From Psychroflexus torquis ATCC 700755 (GTDB taxonomy: Bacteria > Bacteroidota > Bacteroidia > Flavobacteriales > Flavobacteriaceae), in contig NC_018721.1 in assembly GCF_000153485.2 (NCBI RefSeq), forward strand, positions 1,612,001-1,676,000: DNA of 64,000 nt, in the 5' to 3' direction. Within the stretch, counting starts at the first letter, position 1; each line of letters begins with the position of its first letter. The position numbers and the translations under genes are program-made. The notes under the pieces are model-generated. The model was not told where the DNA came from. It saw only the letters and a list, made by a program, of their open reading frames with translations, and ran no database searches. This document shows positions 30,730-39,895 of the stretch, piece after piece.

Positions 30730-32532
30730 TTAATTAGAGTTACGTTGTTCCAATTCGGCCTGAAATTCTTCCATAACAGGCCTCACAGTACTTTCAGGGA
30801 TATCTTCTATAAGAATATACATTAGCCCGTCTACAGAATTATTGAATAGTGGATCGACATTAAAAGCAACAACTTTAGCATTTTGCTTAATATACTTTTT
30901 GATGAGAACTGGAAGCCTAAGGTTACCAGGTTCAATTTCATCTATAATTTTATCAAATTTATTTAAATTAGCCTTAGTAGAATCAAAAATAAAATCTTTG
31001 TCAGCATCTTTTAGCTTGACTTTAAACTCTTTTTTGGGTCTTACAAATTGAGCCACGTAGGGATCGTAATAATTGGATTTCATAAATTCAATCATCATGG
31101 ATTTTGAAAAGTTAGAGAATTTATTACTGATGCTCACTCCTCCAATAAGGTATTTATGTTCTGGATACCTCAACGTACAGTGAACAATTCCTTTCCAGAG
31201 TAAGAAAAGAGGCATTGGCTTTTGTTGATACTCAGCGGTTATAAACGCACGACCCATTTCTATGGACTCGCTTAACATCTTATGCAATTCGGGTTCAAAT
31301 CGGAAAAGCTCATTGAGGTAAAAACCATCAATCCCATGTTTTTTATAGATATCCTTTCCTAGACCCATTCTATAAGCTCCCGCTAATTTCTTGGCTTGAT
31401 TATCCCACAAAAACATATGCTGATAGAAATCATCATAACGATCTAGGTCTACCGATTTATTAGTTCCCTCCCCTACAGACCTAAAGGTAATTTCCCTTAA
31501 CCTACCTATTTCTAAGACTATATTTGGGATGTACTTACGCTCTGAAATAAAAACCTCATAATTATGACTCACCAAAAGCCGTTTTGACTCATCTCTACAG
31601 GCTTGTACTTCTCTTTCTAGGGCTTCACAAGCTATTTCGTTAGCAATGGTCTTTGGTTGTCGTTTTATAGGAAATATAATCTGCTTAGGGAGATTTTTCA
31701 ATAGCGATTTCTTTTCGAATGAATTTGCTAGGAAATAGGTTTTTTGCCTTAAAAAACTTGAATAATCATTCAAATCTGGTAAATCATTTTGATCTGCTAC
31801 CGAAATTGGATTTCCTATCCTTACACGAATAGGTCTATGCCCTTGATTAAGCATTTCGCTGGGAAGCTTTGCAGTTCTGAGCGCGTCATTCAGCTTGGAT
31901 AAGCGATAAAAAGAAGCGGAATTCCTAGCGTGAAAATATACTGGAATCACAGGGACTTCTACTTTTTTAATCAACTTAATCGCCTCGTCAGACCAGGGTT
32001 TATCAACCACCCGTCGACCTTCCTGATAGGTCGAAACTTCTCCTGCAGGGAAAACCCCAAAAGGACTTCCCGACTTTATGTGAGCTAGGGCTTGCTTTAA
32101 TCCAGAAAGGCTCGACTTGACCTCTTTTCTAGTTTCAAAAGGGTTTACTGGCATGATGTAGGGCCTTAAAGGCAATAACCGATGAAGCAAAAAATTAGCG
32201 ACTACCTTAAAGTCAGGACGGCGTTCTAAAAATAATTTAATAAGGATTAAGCCATCTACAGCTCCTAAAGGATGATTAGAAATCGTAACAAAAGGTCCTG
32301 TTTTAGGAATACGCTTGAGGTCTTTTTCGGGAATTTCAAACTCTACATCGAGATGCAGAAGAACAGCATCTACAAATTCAAGCCCTTTCAAGTGAGCATA
32401 TTGATCATAAATTTCATTGAGTTCTGAAATCCTAGTCGTCTGCATAATGAAGTTACCCATTACATTCCCAAGTATCCCAAATTTGGATAAATTGAGACCA
32501 TTTGCAATTTCACTAGCAGTAATAAAACCCAT
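30730..32532 (-). CDS. Bifunctional acyltransferase resembling ornithine-lipid synthase OlsF
   Basis: 600 residues with two domains. The N-terminal half is PlsC-like: the motif NHPLGAVDG (86-94) takes the place of NHX4D, and FGVFPAGEVS the place of the EGT motif. The C-terminal half is a GNAT-like domain (YEVFISERKYIPNIVLEIGRLREITFRSVGEGTN, ELFRFEPELHKMLSESIEMGRAFI, PLFLLWKGI) like OlsB/GlsB. This order matches OlsF of Serratia and Flavobacterium, in which the C-terminal half N-acylates ornithine and the N-terminal half O-acylates the product. It could instead make a glycine or other amino-acid lipid. HIT and CYTH genes follow it closely. Confidence 0.8.
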   Translation of the reverse strand: MGFITASEIANGLNLSKFGILGNVMGNFIMQTTRISELNEIYDQYAHLKGLEFVDAVLLHLDVEFEIPEKDLKRIPKTGPFVTISNHPLGAVDGLILIKLFLERRPDFKVVANFLLHRLLPLRPYIMPVNPFETRKEVKSSLSGLKQALAHIKSGSPFGVFPAGEVSTYQEGRRVVDKPWSDEAIKLIKKVEVPVIPVYFHARNSASFYRLSKLNDALRTAKLPSEMLNQGHRPIRVRIGNPISVADQNDLPDLNDYSSFLRQKTYFLANSFEKKSLLKNLPKQIIFPIKRQPKTIANEIACEALEREVQACRDESKRLLVSHNYEVFISERKYIPNIVLEIGRLREITFRSVGEGTNKSVDLDRYDDFYQHMFLWDNQAKKLAGAYRMGLGKDIYKKHGIDGFYLNELFRFEPELHKMLSESIEMGRAFITAEYQQKPMPLFLLWKGIVHCTLRYPEHKYLIGGVSISNKFSNFSKSMMIEFMKSNYYDPYVAQFVRPKKEFKVKLKDADKDFIFDSTKANLNKFDKIIDEIEPGNLRLPVLIKKYIKQNAKVVAFNVDPLFNNSVDGLMYILIEDIPESTVRPVMEEFQAELEQRNSN

Positions 32533-32621
32533 AGATGTATTGATTAAAAAAGTAAAGATACTAAAGATTAATAATTCGTTTAGGATTGTTTTACTTTATA
32601 AATCATGGATAGGTATTATTT

Positions 32622-33082
32622 CTAAGACTTATTTTGTGCCTTCAGTAAGTCTCGAATTTCAGCTAAAAGCTCAATGTTTTTGGGAGTAGTTTCAATAGTA
32701 TTGGTTTGATCCTCGGATTTTGTTCTCTTACCAAATTTAATTTATAATGTCGTATAAATAAATTGGTGTTATCTATTAAAGATCTTAATCACTGCTAGTG
32801 TACATAAAGTGATGATTAAAAATCTGTAAGGGTTTGGATAAAGTTACCGTAGGAAAATTCTAAAACTGGATACAGCACCACTCCATCCTTTTGTATTTAC
32901 TCTCGTAATATAATGCTTAACTCCTTGAAGTTGACTTTACCTAATAATACTCCTAGAATGGGCATAACCAAATCATTCACTTAAGAGGTGACAATTTTAC
33001 TAAAAGCCGTTCAAATAATAATAGCTATATCGAACCTATTCCCTTTAATAGCGAACTCTTTAAATTCTTTAATAATTTTCAT
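32622..33082 (-). pseudogene. mscL: Decayed large-conductance mechanosensitive channel gene (mscL)
   Basis: No intact ORF, but all parts of MscL can be read in order. The start is ATG 33082 with MKIIKEFKEFAIKGN and FDIA. A TGA replaces the Gly codon of the 'IGAAF' stretch, then TAFSKIVTS, a TAA in place of Leu, VNDLVMPILGVLLG, another TAA, GNFIQTLTDF, a frameshift into FLIITLCTLAVIKIFNR, and finally the C-terminal helix LLAEIRDLLKAQNKS ending at TAG 32624-32622. At least three nonsense changes and one frameshift are present. The gene is dead unless a second copy exists elsewhere. Confidence 0.85.
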
Positions 33083-33111
33083 TTAAACTGAAAAACAAAA
33101 AAGTTAAGTCT

Positions 33112-34107
33112 TTAATAAAGATGTATTTCAGTAGGCATTTCAAAAGTAATAGGCTTGGAGGTAAGGTCTTTAGACTCCAGTCTATTAATGAGTAATTCAG
33201 CAGCTTTAGATCCAATTTTCATTGCATTTTGATCTATATAGTCGATTCTTGGGTAGCTCAAAAGTGAGTTTTTCTCATCTGAAAATCCAATCAGCGGGAT
33301 TTCAGAATTGGTATCAGGCCTTTCTGATTTTAAAATACTCTTAAACATCAGGGAAGAGGTATTATCTGCTGAAATGACACCATCGATCTCCTGCATAGAC
33401 AGGAAGGCTTTAATAAGACCATGAGGGTCTGAAGATCCCGTAAGATCCAAATTTAAACTGTAGTTAACTTCTATGCCATGATCCCTAAGTGCATTTTCAT
33501 AGCCTTCTTTCCTCAACTGACCTAAGTTTAGGTCCTCTATATTGCTTACAAAAGCAATTTTGGTTTTGCCTTTAGAAATTAAAATTCGTGTGGCATCATA
33601 AACCGATCTCTTATCATCAATGACGACCTTGTCGCAGTCAACTTGATCTGTAGTCCGATCAAATAAAACTAATCCTTTTTTATTTAGTGCAATTTGGTCT
33701 ATGTGTAAAAAATTATCCTGAGCTAGACTTTCTGAAGATAAGGAAAGAATAAACCCATCCACTCGTCCTTGCATCAATAAATCAAGGCTTTGCGCCTCTT
33801 TTTTCAACTGATCATGGCTTACGCAAACAATGGTATCGTAATTATGTTCTGTTGCATAATCTTCGATGCCATGAAGTACTTGAGCAAAAAAAGGATTTAA
33901 GATATCAGGTATAATGACCCCTATCGTGTTGGTTTTATTAACTTTAAGTGCAAGAGCCGTTTTATTGGGTCTATAATTATAAAGTTGCGCAGCTTCTTTG
34001 ATGCGCTTTTTGGTGCCTTCACTGATATCTTTAGCATCATGAAGTGCTTTAGACACGGTAGAGACAGAGACATTTAGTTGTTTAGCAAGTTCCTTTAAAG
34101 TGATCAT
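33112..34107 (-). CDS. LacI family transcriptional regulator
   Basis: 331 residues from ATG 34107. The DNA-binding helix-turn-helix is ITLKELAKQLNVSVSTVSKALHD, followed by the hinge YRPNKTALALKVNKTNTIGVIIPDI and a periplasmic-binding-type ligand domain (DRTTDQVDCDKVVIDD, IDGVISADNTSS, GFSDEKNS). The longer frame from 34137 only adds residues before the HTH and is rejected. It closes the leftward glucan-utilization locus, 221 bases after the GH3 gene, and is probably its sugar-responsive repressor. Effector unknown. Confidence 0.92.
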   Translation of the reverse strand: MITLKELAKQLNVSVSTVSKALHDAKDISEGTKKRIKEAAQLYNYRPNKTALALKVNKTNTIGVIIPDILNPFFAQVLHGIEDYATEHNYDTIVCVSHDQLKKEAQSLDLLMQGRVDGFILSLSSESLAQDNFLHIDQIALNKKGLVLFDRTTDQVDCDKVVIDDKRSVYDATRILISKGKTKIAFVSNIEDLNLGQLRKEGYENALRDHGIEVNYSLNLDLTGSSDPHGLIKAFLSMQEIDGVISADNTSSLMFKSILKSERPDTNSEIPLIGFSDEKNSLLSYPRIDYIDQNAMKIGSKAAELLINRLESKDLTSKPITFEMPTEIHLY

Positions 34108-34327
34108 AACAGAGTAGCATAAAGTTAAAATTATCAAACATAAGCTATTTTAAGAAGTCTTTAAATTTAATTTTTTATTAATTTAGTACAATTCAACACA
34201 CCATTTACCCGATTATTAGCCTAGTAGGCTTCTCAATTATTGTATCCCAAACACATAATCTTGGGAAAACAATACCAGTATAGTTATCCTACAAATAGAG
34301 GCATTTACACAACCCCCTTCAAAACTT

Positions 34328-36604
34328 TTAAAGTTCAAAAGAATTTGAAAGCTGAGCTTGAGAGTCTTCACCAACATAAACTTGGAAACCACCTTCTTCT
34401 ATTAAAAATTCACCTTCGTTGTTATAAAATCCAAGCTCTTTATCTTGAAGTTGGAAGCTTAAAACCCTACTTTCTCCCGGGTTTAGGTCCACCTGTTCAA
34501 AAGCTTTTAATTCTCTAACGGGTCTAGTGACGCTTGCAAATTCATCCTGCAGATAAAGTTGTGTAGTGACTTTTCCTGATTTTCGCCCCGTGTTAGTCAC
34601 CTTTACTGAAACACTTACTGTTTTGTTTTCTGTATATGAATTATCAATTGTTAACTCCTCAAAATCAAAAGTGGTATAACTTAATCCAAATCCAAAAAGA
34701 TATAAGGGCGTGTGCTTTTCATCGGTGTAATGTGACCAAAATACTTCTCCAGGAGAGGGGAGCTTAGGTCTGCCGGTCGATTTATGGTTGTAATAAATAG
34801 GAACTTGCCCGACATGACGCGGAAACGTCATCGGTAATTTTCCACTAGGATTGTAATCTCCATAAAGGATTTCAGCAATAGCGTTACCACTTTCAGATCC
34901 TAAATGCCATGCTTCTAATATAGCGGGAATGTGCTCATCTGCCCAAGGTAAAGCTAAAGGTCTTCCATTTTGTAAAACCAAGACAATATTGGGGTTTACC
35001 TTATACACTTCCTCTAAAAGGTCTTGTTGTACTCCTGGTAAATCCAATCGAGTTCTGCTTCGGCCTTCTCCGCTCTGTAAACCATGCTCTCCTAAAACCA
35101 TGATGACTACATCTGCAGATTTAGCTGTAGCAATAGCCTTAGAAAAACCACTTTTATCGGTGTTGTTTATAGTTAGCTCTCTGGTAAATCGCTTTTCACC
35201 CGTAACCACATCTGCACCTTTAGAATAAGTATAATTGTTTTTATTATACGCATTTAATCCTTCTAAAACAGAAACAGCAGTGCCATCATCTGCAGCGATT
35301 CTCCAATTTCCCAAAGGAGACGTTTTATCATCAGCTAAAGCTCCAATTACTGCAATGTTTAGTCCTGAAGATATTAGAGGTAACGTATTGTTCTCATTTT
35401 TTAAGAGAACAATTGATTTTTTAGCCATATCCAAAACATCTTTTTTGAATTTTGGATTGTAAATTGTTTCCTTTTCCCTTTCTACTGAACAATATTTATA
35501 GGGATCTTCAAAAAGACCTAATTCGAATTTAACTTTCAGAATACGACGTGCAGCATCAGTGATAAGTGCTTCGTCGACTTCACCATCCTTAACAAGGCTA
35601 GCCAATTGCTCTACATAGTGGTAGGATTCCATATCCATATCGGATCCTGCAATGACTCCTGACTTAGCTGCTTCACGGCCATTTTTTGCAAAACCATGCG
35701 CAACCATTTCACCTACGGAATCCCAGTCTGAAACCACAAAGCCTTGAAAATTCCATTTCCCTTTAAGGATATCTCTTAGCAGAAATTTATCTCCAGTAGA
35801 AGGAATCCCATTAACCACATTAAAAGCGTTCATCACTGTCTTTACCTCTGCTTCTAAAGAAGCTCGAAAAGGGGGGAACACCACATTATAAAGAGTTGAA
35901 GTTCCAATATCTACTGTGTTATATTCTCTACCTGCCTCAGCAAAACCATAGGCTGCAAAATGTTTTGCAGTAGCTGCAACCGTGTTAACAGCAGATAAAT
36001 CATCACCTTGAAACCCTTGTATTCTAGCTTTAGCAATTTCACTTCCTAAAAAGGGGTCTTCACCAGCTCCTTCCATGACACGGCCCCAACGGGCGTCTCT
36101 AGAAATATCAACCATGGGTGCAAACGTCCAATTAATTCCCGCCGCTGAAGCTTCTTCTGCTGCAACTTCTGCAGATCTTTGGATGGCTTTTAAATCCCAA
36201 CTTGCCGCTTCAGCAAGAGGAATAGGGCTTACAGTCTTATATCCATGAATCACGTCGAAGCCAAAAATTAGCGGAATCCCCAATCTGCTTTCTTCAACTG
36301 CTATTTTTTGAACAGCCTTTATGTTTTCTACTCCATGAACGTTTAGCATCGAACCAACCAAACCTTTTTTAATCTGTTCTAACTTATTGGCCGCTTTTCC
36401 TTCATTGGGTTGAGGACCTGTAAAGTCCATAAAGCCAGAATATTGATTCATCTGACCGATTTTCTCCTCTAAAGTCATTTTAGAAAGGAGTTCATCGACC
36501 TGTTGATCTATTTCTTTTGAGGCGTCTTTTTCACTGTTTGGAGAGTGTTGGCATGCTAAAAACAATACCACAAGCCCCAAATACATCAATCGTAAATACT
36601 TCAT
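34328..36604 (-). CDS. bglX: Glycoside hydrolase family 3 beta-glucosidase
   Basis: 758 residues. A lipoprotein-like signal (LVVLFLAC, C18) precedes a complete GH3 enzyme: TLEEKIGQMNQ, KHFAAYG, and the nucleophile Asp293 in GFVVSDWDS. The C-terminal (alpha/beta)6 domain with SGEGRSRTRLDLPG and a fibronectin type III-like domain end the protein. It should release glucose from short beta-glucan oligomers in the periplasm. Its start codon lies directly against the stop of the GH16 gene, so the two are tightly coupled. Confidence 0.94.
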   Translation of the reverse strand: MKYLRLMYLGLVVLFLACQHSPNSEKDASKEIDQQVDELLSKMTLEEKIGQMNQYSGFMDFTGPQPNEGKAANKLEQIKKGLVGSMLNVHGVENIKAVQKIAVEESRLGIPLIFGFDVIHGYKTVSPIPLAEAASWDLKAIQRSAEVAAEEASAAGINWTFAPMVDISRDARWGRVMEGAGEDPFLGSEIAKARIQGFQGDDLSAVNTVAATAKHFAAYGFAEAGREYNTVDIGTSTLYNVVFPPFRASLEAEVKTVMNAFNVVNGIPSTGDKFLLRDILKGKWNFQGFVVSDWDSVGEMVAHGFAKNGREAAKSGVIAGSDMDMESYHYVEQLASLVKDGEVDEALITDAARRILKVKFELGLFEDPYKYCSVEREKETIYNPKFKKDVLDMAKKSIVLLKNENNTLPLISSGLNIAVIGALADDKTSPLGNWRIAADDGTAVSVLEGLNAYNKNNYTYSKGADVVTGEKRFTRELTINNTDKSGFSKAIATAKSADVVIMVLGEHGLQSGEGRSRTRLDLPGVQQDLLEEVYKVNPNIVLVLQNGRPLALPWADEHIPAILEAWHLGSESGNAIAEILYGDYNPSGKLPMTFPRHVGQVPIYYNHKSTGRPKLPSPGEVFWSHYTDEKHTPLYLFGFGLSYTTFDFEELTIDNSYTENKTVSVSVKVTNTGRKSGKVTTQLYLQDEFASVTRPVRELKAFEQVDLNPGESRVLSFQLQDKELGFYNNEGEFLIEEGGFQVYVGEDSQAQLSNSFEL

Positions 36605-38290
36605 TTATTGATAAACTTTTATGTAATCCACTTCCATTGTGCTTTCTGTGAATGCAGGATCTGCTGCACCACCAAAAGTACCACCCATTGCCACATTTAA
36701 AATTAAAAAGAATGGATTATTGAAGGGCGTCCCTGATGTATTTTCGAATTCATGATACACAACATCATTAACAGCAAATAAAATACGTTCTGCAGACCAC
36801 TCTACTGTGTAATTATTAAATTCTTGTGAAACTCCAGCTACAGTTGTTGATTCAGTAATAGCATTACCCCCAAAGTTACCTGGCAAGTGTAAAGAACCAT
36901 GAATCACATCTTGTTGATTTCCTCTATGCTCCATAATGTCAATTTCTCCAGTTTCAGGCCAGCCAACATCAGGGAAATTTTCTCCTAGCATCCAAATCGC
37001 TGGCCATGTCCCCCCTCCTTCAGGAAGTTTTGCTCTGACTTCTACTCTACCATATTCATAAGAAAAATTATTTAAAGTCGTCATACGTGTCGATGAAAAA
37101 TCAAACCCATTAGTAGGTTCTCTTTTAACTGTGATTTTCAAAACACCATCTTCAACAGTCACGTTATCTTCTGTATAATATTGTAATTCTTCGTTACCCC
37201 ATCCATTATCACCATTACCAATTTCGATATTCCAAATGTTTGGATCTGGAACACCATCTACATTAAATTCCTCTTCAAAGAGTAAATTTTCATATTCAGT
37301 TTCTAAGAGATTAGGTCCCCCATCACCTCCCTCTACAGATCCATCAGGATTGGTAGTGAATTTCTGATACCATGCTAAAGGTCCTCCTGGTGATCCAGAA
37401 ATTGCTCTGACGTAAAGGTAGCTTTCGCTAATTTCTAAAACTTCATAAGAACTTGTATTGATATAATAACCCATAAAGCCTCCATCTGTAACAGAGAATT
37501 GAGTTCCAGTACTCACTCCTTCTGGTAAGCCAGAGGTCGCTGAAGATAAACTTAAGGATTTTTCACCAGAAACATCAAAAGGTAAGCATTGATCATCTGG
37601 GCCACCACCACCACCAACAGTATTAAACTCAGCATTAAAAAATGTGACTCCTACCCCATCTGGATCTAGATTGAAGTGGTTAAATGACATTCCATTTGGT
37701 GCGTTTGCTATGGTAAAATTATCATCATAAAAGCATTGAGCTAACCCATTAGCAGGAGCTGCAAAGAAGTCTGGCGTTGAAGAATCAAGTGGACCAACTC
37801 CTAAGTGACCTGGCTCCTGAAAAGCAACATACCACGTTTTTGTAGCAACAGGGTCATTATTGTTATCTTCTGGAGGATTATCTCCAATAAGAAAGGCTCT
37901 AGTCGCGGGATCGTCAAATAAACTTAAAACAGTCACCTCTGAAGAAGTGCTGGTTTGAGTTCCTCCTTTACCAGAAGCTATGACCGTAACCGTGTACGTA
38001 TTTACTCCATTTAAATTAAAAGTATGCGAAATACTGCCATTGGTTTCTGGAGCTTCTTGGGTATCTCCAAAAATGTATTTGTAATTGATAGCATTATCAG
38101 CAGTGGCAGTAAATTCTACAGCACCACTTCCATCTCCAAATTCATTTTCTGTATCGGCATTAACTATAGAAAAGTCAATCTGTAAATTGGAAGGAGCTTC
38201 TGTAGTCCCGAACTGATTATCGTCATCTTGACAACTTATAATCAAAATGAAAGCTAATAAGCTTAAAGTAAAATACCTGTAATTTTTCAT
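36605..38290 (-). CDS. Lipoprotein beta-glucanase: PKD domain, central module, GH16 catalytic domain
   Basis: 561 residues. Lipidation Cys in IISCQDDDN with acidic residues after it predicts the outer cell surface. A PKD domain covers ~30-125. A module of ~200 residues follows (KTWYVAFQEPGHLGVGPL, a Gly-rich GGGGGPDDQ loop) that I do not recognise beyond its frequent presence in flavobacterial glucan-binding lipoproteins. The GH16 domain runs from ~330 to the end, with the catalytic motif EIDIME at 449-454 (nucleophile E449, acid/base E454). This pattern fits endo-beta-1,3- or 1,3/1,4-glucanase (laminarinase). Bordered by the binding lipoprotein and the GH3 gene. Confidence 0.92.
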   Translation of the reverse strand: MKNYRYFTLSLLAFILIISCQDDDNQFGTTEAPSNLQIDFSIVNADTENEFGDGSGAVEFTATADNAINYKYIFGDTQEAPETNGSISHTFNLNGVNTYTVTVIASGKGGTQTSTSSEVTVLSLFDDPATRAFLIGDNPPEDNNNDPVATKTWYVAFQEPGHLGVGPLDSSTPDFFAAPANGLAQCFYDDNFTIANAPNGMSFNHFNLDPDGVGVTFFNAEFNTVGGGGGPDDQCLPFDVSGEKSLSLSSATSGLPEGVSTGTQFSVTDGGFMGYYINTSSYEVLEISESYLYVRAISGSPGGPLAWYQKFTTNPDGSVEGGDGGPNLLETEYENLLFEEEFNVDGVPDPNIWNIEIGNGDNGWGNEELQYYTEDNVTVEDGVLKITVKREPTNGFDFSSTRMTTLNNFSYEYGRVEVRAKLPEGGGTWPAIWMLGENFPDVGWPETGEIDIMEHRGNQQDVIHGSLHLPGNFGGNAITESTTVAGVSQEFNNYTVEWSAERILFAVNDVVYHEFENTSGTPFNNPFFLILNVAMGGTFGGAADPAFTESTMEVDYIKVYQ

Positions 38291-38301
38291 TTAAATATAT
38301 T

Positions 38302-39885
38302 TTAATTATAGAAGTAAAAGTTGTCTATATACACAGTAATGCTAGCATCATCTTCCACTAAATTATCAAAAATTAGCTGTGTGACTTGAGACCTATCCAT
38401 GTCAAAATCTGCTAAAGGAATATCTACACTAACCCATTGTCCTAAGCTTACATCACCAACCGAAGCTAAATCTTCCTGAAGTGGATCTAAAGCTGTATTG
38501 ACAAGTTTTATTCCGAGCCCTTGAGCATCTGGGGTCCAGTAGTCAAAATGCAAGTGAGTCATGGCTGTTAAATCTGTTGGATTATCATAATCTGTTACAA
38601 TACCCGTAAAATCGAGATCAAAATATCTTATTGTATTATTACCCTCAATTTGAACTTCTTCAAAACCTGAACCTGACCAAGGAGTAGGAAACTCAGTTGT
38701 TGTAATGGACGTGTATGTATCACTGTATATTGAAATCACATTTGCTGCATCCACAGTAGGCTCCGGGGCTGGTAATAGCGGTTCTGTAGGAGCATCGGTA
38801 TAAAAGTAGATATTATCGATGAAAACGGTAGATAGGTTACCTAAAGTATCAAATAACAATTGTGTGACTTGAGACCTGTCCATATCAAAATCATCTAGTG
38901 GGATATCAACACTCACCCATTCCCCAAGAACAATTGAACCAGCAGATTCAATATCTTCCTGAACTGGGTTTAAAGCGGTATTGACAAGTTTAAAGCTTAA
39001 CGCAGTAGCATCTGTAGACCAGTAATCAAAATGAACAAAATCCATGTTAGTTAAATTCGTTGGATTCTCATAGTCTGTAACGATACCTGTAAAAGCTAGG
39101 TTCGAATACTTGACAATATTATCGCCTTCCACTTGTATTTCTTCAAAACCAGTATTGGACCACTCAGTTGGAAATTCATTCACAGTAATAGGTGTATATG
39201 CATCACTATATATAGCAATAACATTAGGTGCAGGTGTTGTTGGTGTAGGAGCTGCCACTACGGGTTGTAGTACTTCAGTAACCTCAAAACCTTCTTCAAC
39301 AAATGTGGTTGATTCAGAAGAGGATCCACTCACAACTAAAGTAATTGTATAAAAGCCAACCTCTTGATAAGTGAAAGAAACAGTTTCTTCAATATTTCCA
39401 ATTAAAATTGAATCGTTTCCATCTTCTCCAAAATCGACTTCGAAACTAGACGCGAAATCAGCATTTACGGTAACGTTAACTGTTTTAGATTGTATATTAT
39501 CGTTTTCTATGACCACTTCTAGGTTTTCTGGGGGTAAAAACGAAATTTCTACAGGTTTAATAAGTTTAGTGGTTTTTCCCGAGACATTTAAGGCCACAAT
39601 GATCAAATCGAAATTTCCTTCTGAATAAATATGGGAGAACGTTTCTCCAGAGCTCAATGTATCTGAAACTGGACTTCCATCTCCATAATCAATAAAAAAA
39701 GTATTGGCATTTTCCGCTGAAGGAAGGACTTCTACATTTCCAGAATTGTCCTGAGATAACGTGACTTTAGCTTCCACATTAGAGGGTGCTGCTATAGACA
39801 CCTCTTGTAGGCCTTCATCCTCAGAGCATCCCACGGTGAACACTGTGATGATGCTAAGCCAAAGTATATAAATATGCTTTTTCAT
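38302..39885 (-). CDS. Surface glycan-binding lipoprotein with two PKD domains and a duplicated module
   Basis: 527 residues. Lipidation Cys lies in TVGCSEDEG, with an acidic export signal. Two PKD-like domains (~25-115 and ~118-205) are followed by two near-identical ~150-residue modules, roughly 220-370 and 375-527. Each carries IYSD-Y-I, a GFEE-Q-EG strand, FTGIVTDY-NPT-LT, HFDYW, KLVNTAL and FDMDRSQVTQL. The modules look like carbohydrate-binding jelly-rolls. There is no hydrolase motif. Position between SusD and GH16 fits a SusE/F-like surface glycan-binding protein. The ligand, probably beta-1,3-glucan, is inferred from the neighbours. Confidence 0.85.
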   Translation of the reverse strand: MKKHIYILWLSIITVFTVGCSEDEGLQEVSIAAPSNVEAKVTLSQDNSGNVEVLPSAENANTFFIDYGDGSPVSDTLSSGETFSHIYSEGNFDLIIVALNVSGKTTKLIKPVEISFLPPENLEVVIENDNIQSKTVNVTVNADFASSFEVDFGEDGNDSILIGNIEETVSFTYQEVGFYTITLVVSGSSSESTTFVEEGFEVTEVLQPVVAAPTPTTPAPNVIAIYSDAYTPITVNEFPTEWSNTGFEEIQVEGDNIVKYSNLAFTGIVTDYENPTNLTNMDFVHFDYWSTDATALSFKLVNTALNPVQEDIESAGSIVLGEWVSVDIPLDDFDMDRSQVTQLLFDTLGNLSTVFIDNIYFYTDAPTEPLLPAPEPTVDAANVISIYSDTYTSITTTEFPTPWSGSGFEEVQIEGNNTIRYFDLDFTGIVTDYDNPTDLTAMTHLHFDYWTPDAQGLGIKLVNTALDPLQEDLASVGDVSLGQWVSVDIPLADFDMDRSQVTQLIFDNLVEDDASITVYIDNFYFYN

Positions 39886-39895
39886 GTTTGTTTTT

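Noticed and set aside
32417..32689. A 90-codon plus-strand ORF
   Set aside because: Antisense to the acyltransferase start and the mscL pseudogene 3' end; no protein-like features.
34240..34518. A 92-codon ORF opposite the GH3 gene end
   Set aside because: Shadow of the GH3 coding strand; no ribosome-binding site or similarity.
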